Source of the DNA: Eurosta solidaginis
Taxonomy: Eukaryota > Arthropoda > Insecta > Diptera > Tephritidae
NCBI RefSeq assembly: GCF_040869045.1
Contig: NC_090323.1
Location: 260,466,392 to 260,530,391, forward strand
Length of the DNA: 64,000 nt
Direction of reading: 5' to 3'
The notes below the pieces were generated by a model. That model made no database searches and had not been told where the DNA came from. It saw nothing but the letters and a program-made list of their open reading frames with translations. Made by a program: the position numbers and the translations under genes. Below are positions 56,180-64,000 of this stretch, in pieces. The first letter of the stretch is position 1, and every line of letters starts with the position of its first letter.

Positions 56180-56905
56180 AGCTTATGCGCCTAGTCCGCT
56201 AAGCAAATATTTGTTTAATTCTCTGCGCCTAATCCGCTAAGCAAATATTTATTTAATTCTCTGCGCCTAATCCGTAGATGAAAAAGAAAAAAGAAAAATT
56301 TGAGCTTATGCGCCTAATCCGCTAAGCAAATATTTATTTAATTCTCTGCGCCTAATCCGTAGATGAAAAAGAAAAAAGAAAAATTTGAGCTTATGCGCCT
56401 AATCCGCTAAGCAAATGCATATTTAATTCTCTGCGCCTAATCCGTAGAATGAAAAAAAAAAAAAAAAACAAAAGAAAACAATTTTAAGCTTATGCGCTTA
56501 ATCCGCTAAGCGAATATATGAAATTTGAATAATCTGCGCCTAATCCGTAGAAAGAAAAAAAATTTAAGCTCATGCGCCTAATCCGCTAAGCCAATATATG
56601 AAATTATAATACTCTGCGTCTAATCCGCAGAAGAAAAAAAAAAAAATAAAATAAAATTTAAGCTTATGCGCCTAATCAGCTAAGCAAGTATACGAAATTT
56701 TAAAATTAATATATTTTGCGCCTAATCCGTGAAATGACTAAAAGAAAAAATTATAACACTTGCGCCTAATCCGCAAGGTAAAACAAAACAAAAAAACGAA
56801 CAAAGAAAAAAGAAAAAAAAAGGAATAATTTTTTGTTCTTGTCTTTTTGCGCTTGATCCGCAAATTAAACAGAAAACAATAACCTTTGCCTAATCCGCAT
56901 GAAAG
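56180..56905. repeat. Minisatellite with tgcgcctaatccg core
   Basis: A unit of 80-123 bp repeated about seven times; each contains two half units with tgcgcctaatccg followed by ctaagcaaatat or tagatgaaaaag and an A-rich run. The core occurs roughly every 40 bp, about fourteen times. It lies between the integrase end and env. The sequence 56906-57628 that follows is A/T-rich with an A(25) run at 57081 and no recognised gene; it contains ccactaacaacattaaatta twice (57408, 57599). Confidence 0.85.
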
Positions 56906-57628
56906 GACATACCTTTTTTAACATTCTAAATTCCAGTTATTTTTTTTTCTTTTTTCTCTACTAACCATAATAGCAACTAGATCATCCTTCAAAATTCTTT
57001 TCAGTAATACTGTAAATTTAGTTGAGGCAAACTAAAAAATTCAAAATAAGGAACATCTCTGTTTCTTACTCAAAGATTCTAAAAAAAAAAAAAAAAAAAA
57101 AAACACGAAAAGAAAATGAACGACAATACCTTTTTTCTACATTTAATTTTTTCCTAACTAAACAAACTAACGATTGTAACTATTCTTGTAACAATGCCTC
57201 AATACTAGCACACTAACAAAAATAAGAAAGCGACAAAATGAAAAGCTCTAAGAATTTTGCATGTTAACAAAAAATAAGAGCAAAACTAACTTTTGTAAAC
57301 CTAGCCCTAACATACTTAAATAGTTAAAAGTAATCTATAAGTAGTAGAAACAATTTTTGCTAACTCAATAACAAAAACTTATATTCATAGAATCTAATAA
57401 TTACTAACCCACTAACAACATTAAATTAGGAATAACGTTTTAAAGAAACAGAAATATATTTTGTAAACCTCTACTAACACATTTAGCCAAATAAAAAACC
57501 TAGTCTTTACATACTTAAATAGTCAACAAGTGACAGGACAAATTGTTTGCTAACCCAATAACAATATTCTACATTCATAGAATCGAATGATTTCTAACCC
57601 ACTAACAACATTAAATTAGATATAACAT

Positions 57629-58511
57629 TTGGCGTTGCAAATTCCCACTGCTGGCATCGGCCATCAGCGGATTCCATATTTTCAATTACAAGGCACCAAT
57701 CGCAACAATCCAGGACGGAATTGGATGAATCATCGGTGGGTGATTAAAGCTGGTACACGTTGTCAACCTCCAACAATATATCACAGTTCTGATGCAAATG
57801 CAGTACTTACAAACGGGACACTACTCATCTACGTCTTCCCAATGCCCAAAGTTACGCGTAACAAATATAACCTCCTAATTACTCGCACTGGAATCTACGA
57901 AGAAAACTTGACCTGCGTGACTTAGAACTCTGCAGTATGCTCGTCAATCAAAAAGGAACATACTGATTGACGAAGGATTGTTTAATGATCAGCTCATCCA
58001 CAGTATGTAAATCAGAATCCTTGATCAAAATGGAGGAAAGCGACTGCTTACCACGATTGCTAAAACAAAGAGAACCCAGATGCCAATTTAAGAGGCGGAA
58101 TGACACGCATATAGAATTGATAAACGAAAACGAAATTTTTATCTCTAACTACCAAGGCATAATCAGGAGTAATAATGGTTCAAAGGTAATAAATGCGAGG
58201 CGGTTACAACGCATGCCCTGCCATCTGTACCATCTAACGTAAAGAATCATACCACGAAGATAAACTTGGAATATATTCACGACATCACGATGAAGAACGT
58301 AAAGTATCTAGGGTATGTTAACGAAAAGATCAATTTTTCCCTCATTACAGAAGCCATTTCAATCCCCCCAACACTATTCATTGCCAGCGTGCTATGGAGA
58401 TGCTACACCAAAAGACTAGATCTTCCACCAGTTCAAATTCCTACACATTGGACGGGAAACGTCAGCGTTAACATATTCGCTAAAGGAAAATCCGCACCCG
58501 AACTATATTGA
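57629..58511 (+). pseudogene. env: Errantivirus env remnant
   Basis: Three frames in turn (57629-57925, 57967-58242, 58266-58511) match the layout of the C-terminal part of insect errantivirus envelope proteins: TNGTLLIYVFPMPKV, a Cys-bearing segment (CLPRLLKQREPRC), NENEIFISNYQGII, and a final segment with a hydrophobic stretch (PPTLFIASVLW) that would be the membrane anchor. The N-terminal surface part with signal peptide and furin-type site is not seen. Stops and frameshifts at 57924, 58240 and around 58260 disrupt it. Confidence 0.7.
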
Positions 58512-58635
58512 CCAGATAAAAGCCTACCAGTTACAGCGATCAGGACCAAGATAACATCAGAAAGCCGATACCACTCACTGCAAAATTTTACCCCTTCACG
58601 ATTTTCAACTTTTGATCTACGAGACGCAGATCTTT

Positions 58636-58646
58636 AAAGGGGGAGG
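58636..58646 (+). other. Errantivirus polypurine tract
   Basis: aaagggggagg directly before the 3' LTR, the plus-strand primer site for reverse transcription. Confidence 0.8.
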
Positions 58647-59080
58647 AGTTATGTCACCTGTAATCCCAATACTAACTAATGGCGCACCCTTTACTCACGT
58701 TGCCAGGCATGTGATCATATTGTTCCACTTACTAACTTCGCTGAAGCAGCACACGCGCAACCAACGATCAGGTCAGGTATCGAAATTATTGAAAACATGG
58801 GAAATGCAATATAAGCAATTCCTGTCTACACGCGCAAGCGTTCGACTTGCCAAATATGGGAACTGCAACCGCAGCATAAATAGTTAGCAGTAATAGGTTA
58901 GCTAATAAGTTAATTTGGATGTTTAGTTCAGTTAATTTTGGGACGTGCAAGTGGCACGTAATAAATTTTGATTAATTTAAATTGAAGTTGTTCGTATTTT
59001 ACTCTTAAATCAGTATCGGCGAACAGTGGGTTCGCCGCACCTTTAATTTTTTATATCTCTCAGGACACGAGAGATTAACT
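58647..59080 (+). repeat. Errantivirus 3' LTR
   Basis: Same length and ends as 52914-53347; preceded by the purine run aaagggggagg (58636-58646). Confidence 0.95.
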
Positions 59081-59119
59081 TTGATATTAGAAAAGAGAAT
59101 TACTCTAAATATTCATATG

Positions 59120-59622
59120 TGGTATTTATTTAATTCTATAACTTAAAATACTTCCGAATACACTACCTTTTAAGTTTTATTATCTGAAGGTAGCAGTATA
59201 GTTTGATTCTGAGGGTTCCCAGTTCTCGATATTGCAACATACAACTGCCCATGGGTGAAACATTCTGGACGCAAGTCAATACCAACATTGTGGAAAGTTT
59301 GGCCTTGTGATTTGTTGATTGTGACTGCAAAGGAACACTTCACAGGAAATTGTAACCGTTTATATTAGAAAGGCATATCCGTTGGAATCATAGGTATGCG
59401 GTGTATGAACGATATTTCTCCGGCCGCAGGACTCGTGAGGATCATTGCCTCGAGGATAATTTTATACTCTCGTTTTATTTTTAATCTCGTTCCATTGCAT
59501 AGAGTTGGTTACTTGAGGTTACGCACTAAAATAATTGGAATATCGTTTTTTAACTTCAAGTTATGGGGCGGTATGCCAGAGGGATTAAGCGAATTTAAAA
59601 ATATTTATAACAGTGTTATTTG
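59120..59622 (-). pseudogene. Helitron-2 helicase, C-terminal part
   Basis: Read on the minus strand from 59610: LNSLNPSGIPPHNLKLKNDI, then [61 protein letters not shown]. These are the last conserved blocks of Helitron PIF1-like helicases; NGTRL and SQGQ are the best anchors. Several frameshifts and one stop near 59365. Cut at 59622 by the DDE transposon. Confidence 0.85.
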
Positions 59623-60026
59623 ATATATCGACTGGTTTCGGACTTAACCACTTAACTCCCATTTCCTAAAATTTTGGTTTTTGGTATCAAAAGAAGCATT
59701 AACATGTATTACAAATGGGTAAACCTTGAAAAATAACAATTTTTACTTATTTTAGAACAAAAATCCTTTTTACGTAAACTCGTAACTTAAACATGAAATT
59801 TCATGAATACAGCAACCCCGTAAATGACTTACTTTTAATGCACTCCTTAAATTGATAACTTGGCAACACTCGCCATATATCAGTTTTAAGTTCCGTTATT
59901 TCTATTTCATATTATTTTTCTTTTCGTTTTAATAAAAAGTGTTAAAAAATGAATCCAAAGAAAAAAATTTGCAAAAAGTCGACTAATATAAAATAATATC
60001 CTAAGGTAAGTTATAAATTTATCAAC

Positions 60027-62057
60027 ATGTGCTTTCATATAATCTACATAGAAGTTATTCAAACTCATATTGTATGTGAGGAAGCAAATGATGAACTTCA
60101 CAGAGTTCTTGATGAAAAAACGGGCAATTTCATTTTCGCTGAAAGTTTCGAAACTAATAACAGCTTTACTCCCAAGAAATTAGACGAAAGAACCGGAATT
60201 TTTATAGATGCCAATTCAAACGTCGAAAGTAGTTCAGAGGATACATTCTCCATTGATTCGTCTAGTTGCTTTGAAGTAAATTCTATTGAAAGCTCAAGTA
60301 ATACATCAAGTACTCCAACGAAGCATAAATTGGATGAAACATCAGGCTTGATATCACACACGAGAGCAAAGAAAGGGCACAACAAGCGACAACAGTGGAA
60401 AAGAGAAAAGGTTAAACAAGCGCGGCAACAGGGAGAATGCTACTATAGTTTAGAAAGAATCAGTGGAGAAATGGTGGGTATGAAAAAAGAAGTGAGAGAA
60501 AATTAAAGCAGCGATGCCGATGTAAAACCGATAGGGGCGGCAATAAGTATGTAAGCTTATCTGATTGTCAAAAAGCTGAGCTCTTTAAGTCCTTTTGGAG
60601 GGAAATGTTATGGGATCAAAGAAAGTCGTGGATTAGTCCACTATTTCATGTTGTTCCAGTTGGGCGTAGAAGAAGCCAAACCATAAAAAGATCGTGTACT
60701 CTACGTTATCATCTAAAAGTTGAAGGTGAATCAATTCAAATCTGCAAAAATATGTTTTTAGGTACACTTAATATTGGTGAATGGTTTGTTCGAAATACAC
60801 TGAAAAATTCCAATGACCATGGTATAGAAAAAAGAACAAGTAATTCAAGAAAGACAAATCTGTTGAACTCAAGAAAAATAGAACACATTAAATCCTTTTT
60901 GGACAATATTCCAAAAACGCCATCTCACTATTGCCGACAAAAATCGCAAAAAATATATATGGAATTGACTTACACATCCATTAAACAGGTTTACAAACAG
61001 TTTACAAATTTTTTAAGTATGAATAATATTTCCGAATCTGAAAGGGCTGGCTATAAAACTTTTTTAAACGTAACGCATGAGCTGAACATCGGATTATACA
61101 AACCAAGAAAAGATCAGTGCAATATTTGTTACGCTTATAAAAATAAGAATGTTGATACGAACACTTTCAATACGCACATAAGACTTAAAGATCGTGCTCG
61201 AAGAGAGAAGGAGCAAGATAAAGAGAGAGCAAGGAATGGAGAGATTAATTGCTTCATACTGGATGTTCAAGCTGTTAAAATGGTTCCATTTATTGCTGCT
61301 GGGGCCCATTACTTCAAACAAAAGTTATCATGTTATCAATTCACAATTTTTAATTTGAAAAACTGGGAGGTATTTTGTTATGTATGGCATGAAGGTGAAG
61401 GTGGAATGGACGCTAATACTTTGCCTCATGTTTATTACATTTTTTAGAAACTGAAGTAATTGCAAAGGATATTCCTATATGTTTGTTCAGTGATGGATGT
61501 AGTGCACAAAATAGAAATGCGATTTTATCAAATGCGTTGGCTTATTTTTCCAAAAAGTATAATACTACAGTTTACCAAAAGTATTTGTCGTTGGTCATAC
61601 CCAAATGGAATGCGATTCCGTCCATGCTAATATTGAAAAAGGAAAAAAAAAGAACGTTTGTTCCTGCTGATTTTGTAAAGCTCATACGGGTGGCAAGAAC
61701 AACCAATGGACCATATAAAGTGCATTATGTTGGGCACACATTTTTAAAAAATATTCCGAATTAAATTTTTACAAATCCATAAGACCCGGAACAAAATCAG
61801 GCGACGCTTGTGTTACTGATGTAAAATGTCTAAAGCATACATCAGTTGGAATTTTTTACAAACTTGATTACGACGATGAATGGGTACAATTACCACACCG
61901 ATTAAAAACTGAAAAGGCATTACCCGAAGTCAAAGGCCTATATATAAAGCCTTTAAAATTACCTTCAAGAAAATTCCGAAATTTGCAGAGTTTTAAAGCG
62001 TTCATTCCCACTGACTATCATGCTTTTTATGATAATTTGAGCCACGAAGATATATAA
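60027..62057 (+). pseudogene. DDE transposase-like gene (DUF7869-like), frameshifted
   Basis: Frames in order: 60027-60506 (acidic/Ser-rich N-terminus, then basic KKGHNKRQQWKREKVKQARQ); 60490-61447 after a frameshift (LSDCQKAELFKSFWREMLWD, QCNICYAYKNKNV with paired Cys, NCFILDVQAVKMVPF with a candidate catalytic Asp near 61262, FCYVWHEGEGG); a shift at about 61425 into LFSDGCSAQNRNAI (second Asp near 61489); a shift at about 61585 into VGHTQMECDSVHANIE (candidate Glu near 61610); then TNGPYKVHYVGHTF and a C-terminal part ending at 62057. The D-D-E spacing and WHE, DGCSAQNRN, GHTQMECDS blocks recall arthropod/cnidarian proteins annotated as DUF7869. Three frameshifts make it inactive. Confidence 0.7.
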
Positions 62058-62495
62058 AATTAAATTCCATAAAAATGTTAACTTATAATCACATGTATTA
62101 ATGTACTATGTATTTTTCAGTAATGAATACCGCTGGTTTATTTTAAATTGTCATTTTACATGAAAAAATCTTATTTTCGCTTTAAGATTAAACCAATTTG
62201 AGAATCTTTAAACAAACTACGTACATTACATACATAAAATTAAAAAAACAACAACCACGCATATACAACATATATTTTCTTTTCGTAAGAACAGCAACCT
62301 CGTAAGTACTCATAAATTATTTAAAATACTAAATCAGCAAAATATTTGTGTATATTTTTTCTTATGTAACAGAACGTCCTCTATTTAAAATTTGGTTATC
62401 CTTAGAATTTCGAAAAAACTGATATCTCTAATAAAAATCAGTTTATTGGTTCTCCTGTAAACATAAGTGTTTGCCATTACGTGGTTGAGGCAGTT
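62058..62495. other. 3' non-coding part of the DDE transposon
   Basis: AT-rich sequence between the transposase stop and the right TIR; no frame of note. Confidence 0.6.
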
Positions 62496-62508
62496 ACCAG
62501 TCGATATA

Positions 62509-62668
62509 CACTTTAACTTCGCCAGGAACTCTATCTAGAATTATGTTATTTATTTCGTCTACAATCTTATTCCTTGGTGAAATGATAGCCCGTTCGCCTA
62601 GTCAAGTATATGGCTTGCTGGATAGCTCTTCAATATTTGAGTAAACTTCTGATATTAATTCGCTCACG
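62509..62668 (-). pseudogene. Helitron-2 helicase, middle piece
   Basis: Minus-strand reading: VSELISEVYSNIEELSSKPY, then GERAIISPRNKIVDEINNII and a final PGEV before the DDE transposon ends the frame at 62508. This is the region after the RTN motif in PIF1-like Helitron helicases. One in-frame stop near 62600. Confidence 0.8.
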
Positions 62669-62680
62669 TTATGTACCACA

Positions 62681-63033
62681 CCGGCGACCACCGTGGTGTG
62701 ATGGTAGCGTGCTCCGCCTACCACACCGTATGCCCTGGGTTCAAACCCCGGGCAAAGCAACATCAAAATTTTAGAAATAAGATTTTTCAATTAGAAGAAA
62801 ATTTTTCTAAGCGGAGTCGCCCCTCGGCAGTGTTTGGCGAGCGCTCCGGGTGTATTTCTGCCATGAAAAGCTCTCAGTGAAAACTCATCTGCCTTGCAGA
62901 TGCCGTTCGGAGTCGGCATAAAACATGTAAGTCCCGTCCGGCCAATATGTAGGGAAAATCAAGAGGAGCACGAAGAGAAGCTCGGCCTTAGATCTCTTCG
63001 GAGGTTATCGCGCCTTACATTTATTTTTTTTTT
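62681..63033 (+). mobile_element. tRNA-derived SINE, copy 2
   Basis: Same family as 16225-16593, 353 bp. Target duplication ttatgtaccaca (62669-62680) / ttatgtagcaca (63034-63045), one mismatch. Box B reads ggttcaaaccc. It lacks about 12 bp (gcaaattggaag) present in copy 1 near 16527. It interrupts the Helitron-2 helicase in antisense. Confidence 0.88.
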
Positions 63034-63372
63034 TTATGTAGCACATTCCAAAGCTTGGAATCTACTATAAAGTAGCCCTGTGAACATTTTACCATCACCA
63101 ATATCTAATAAATCCTGGGGAAATGTGCCTAAAGTTCCGTTAAGATGCGCTCTCATGTTTGTTCGCAGACACAATTTTTCGAGGTGAATCCATAATAACG
63201 ATGATATGAAGCACGATTTAACAATATCAGCTCGAGTTCCTTTCGCCACTACTGGCAAAGTCTGACGGAAATCCCCTGCAAAAAGAATTGTTCTCCCACC
63301 AAAGGGTTTGTCGTTTGATCTTAGGACTTTTAATGTACGATGTACTGCTTCAATATGTGCACGGTTAGTCAT
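63034..63372 (-). pseudogene. Helitron-2 helicase, PIF1 core piece
   Basis: 112-codon frame: MTNRAHIEAVHRTLKVLRSN, GGRTILFAGDFRQTLPVVAK (GDFRQ, motif of PIF1 helicases), CLRTNMRAHL. The preceding residues WDECT lie on the other side of the MITE at 63892-63905, so the Met at 63372 is internal, not a true start. The piece ends at the SINE. Confidence 0.88.
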
Positions 63373-63379
63373 TGTACAC

Positions 63380-63884
63380 TAGGGCGGGTCGATTTAAAAA
63401 TCGCTCATTGCTCTGTGAAAATCGTATTCTAGGGATTAAAACAAGAAACTTTGCCGAAGGAACCATACCTCTAAAACGAATTCTGGTGTCCCCCAATTTG
63501 GGTCGAACTTTTGGGTAGGGGCAAATTTTGAAAAATCCCACTTTGACCCATTTAGAGTGCTCCAATCGAGTCCAAATGTATGACCGACCCCCACTAACTT
63601 TGGAGGCCCGACCCACCGATGCCAGTTGGCACACCCCCTGGAACCCCCCTGGGGGTTCACCATACAAACATTTCAAATTATTTTATTGCAAATTTTTTTA
63701 TTTGTTTATACGTAATAATAAAATGTTACGTATACGCAGTGGTGCACCTCTTTTCAGTTGGTATGGATATGTTTGTGCTGATTTTTTCATGTAAAGTGCA
63801 AAACCGGCGATTTTTTGAAATGAATATGATTTTTTTAGAGCAACGGGCGATTTTTTTGCCTCCCCACAAATCGACCCGGCCTAC
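63380..63884. mobile_element. 505-bp hAT-like MITE
   Basis: Begins tagggcgggtcgattt and ends aaatcgacccggccta plus c; flanked by tgtacac (63373-63379 and 63885-63891), a 7-bp duplication, 8 bp with one mismatch. Removing it and one duplication restores the helicase text across WDECT-MTNRAH. Interior frames (103 codons minus) have no known domain. Confidence 0.85.
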
Positions 63885-63891
63885 TGTACAC

Positions 63892-64000
63892 TCATCCCAC
63901 ACTATAAGAATTGCCTCTTGTATTATTTTAGCCAGTGACCCGTTCTTTCGAATGGAACAAAGCTTTTTTCTAGGAGGGACACGTTTAAGGGTAATTTATA
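63892..64000 (-). pseudogene. Helitron-2 helicase, upstream piece
   Basis: The minus strand reads KIIQEAILIVWDE(CT) at 63930-63886, in phase with the piece at 63372 once the MITE is removed; a degraded segment (KRVPPRKKLCSIRKNGS) precedes it up to the window edge. The gene continues beyond 64000. Confidence 0.75.

Larger units (their letters stand above)
52914..59080 (+). mobile_element. Errantivirus (Ty3/gypsy, env-bearing), defective
   Basis: Two 434-bp LTRs (52914-53347, 58647-59080), AGTTA...TAACT ends as in the gypsy/ZAM group, 4-bp target duplication ttga (52910-52913, 59081-59084). PBS follows the 5' LTR and a polypurine tract precedes the 3' LTR. The interior has gag remnants, a damaged protease, a large deletion removing RT and RNase H, a broken integrase, a minisatellite and env remnants. 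It is inserted in Helitron-2 between the helicase and the 3' end. It cannot be autonomous. Confidence 0.93.
59624..62508 (+). mobile_element. 2.9-kb DNA transposon with DUF7869-like transposase
   Basis: Ends are inverted: tatatcgactggt at 59624-59636 and its complement at 62496-62508, with weaker pairing over about 20 more bases (cttaaccacttaa / cctcaaccacgtaa when inverted). It lies exactly between two helicase pieces of Helitron-2 and holds a plus-strand transposase-like gene. No clear target duplication (attatttga / cactttaac). Superfamily not assigned. Confidence 0.7.
52443..64000 (-). mobile_element. Helitron-2, heavily interrupted, open at right edge
   Basis: Minus-strand helicase pieces occur at 63892-64000, 63034-63372, 62509-62668 and 59120-59622, in correct order, separated by an hAT-like MITE, a SINE and a DDE transposon. 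Downstream, past the errantivirus and a MITE, lies a Helitron-like 3' end at 52443-52480. The helicase differs in sequence from Helitron-1, so it is a second family or an old copy. Confidence 0.75.

Overview
The window reads as repeat-rich heterochromatin of an insect, most likely a schizophoran fly; the mix of BEL/Pao, Ty3 errantivirus, Jockey/CR1 LINEs, Penelope and Helitrons, together with a tandem-repeat family I associate from memory with tephritid fruit flies, points to Tephritidae, but this assignment is inference. I find no intact host gene, rRNA, genuine tRNA gene or CRISPR array. Almost every coding-looking stretch is a broken transposable-element (TE) gene.

Layout. 1-1666 is a 93-bp satellite. 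1677-3466 is a decayed, probably Transib/RAG1-like transposon. 3467-11766 is a copy of a family carrying a 130-bp tandem repeat (called TRE130 here), split by a minus-strand LINE (LINE-A, 4906-10112) that holds its own MITE. 11768-13992 is a Ty3/gypsy 5' end (LTR, PBS, gag, protease). 14307-29740 is a minus-strand Helitron (Helitron-1) whose helicase is cut in two by a 14-kb block: LINE-B (14758-28878), itself interrupted by a tRNA-derived SINE (16225-16593) and by a head-to-tail dimer of a minisatellite-bearing Helitron-like element (18910-28367).

30634-35067 holds two Penelope elements head to head; the second is interrupted by a 1.09-kb TIR element. 36405-51290 is a BEL/Pao element with both LTRs and a 5-bp target duplication, sitting in another TRE130 copy and invaded by a third TRE130 copy (38266-40702) and by LINE-C (about 42752-45838). 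51478-51729 is a perfect long inverted repeat. 52443-64000 is a second minus-strand Helitron (Helitron-2) that runs off the right edge and has been hit by a 380-bp MITE, an errantivirus (52914-59080, TSD ttga), a 2.9-kb DDE transposon of DUF7869-like type (59624-62508), a second SINE copy (62681-63033) and a 505-bp hAT-like MITE (63380-63884).

The value of the window is its layered insertion history: target duplications and split helicase frames allow a relative order of insertions. Two LTR elements have nearly identical LTR pairs but badly damaged interiors, suggesting they were already defective when they inserted. The most promising little-described items are the minisatellite Helitron dimer, the TIR-bounded DUF7869-like transposon, the TRE130 family, the tRNA-SINE and two clusters of short palindromes. 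All domain calls come from reading translations by eye; no search was run.
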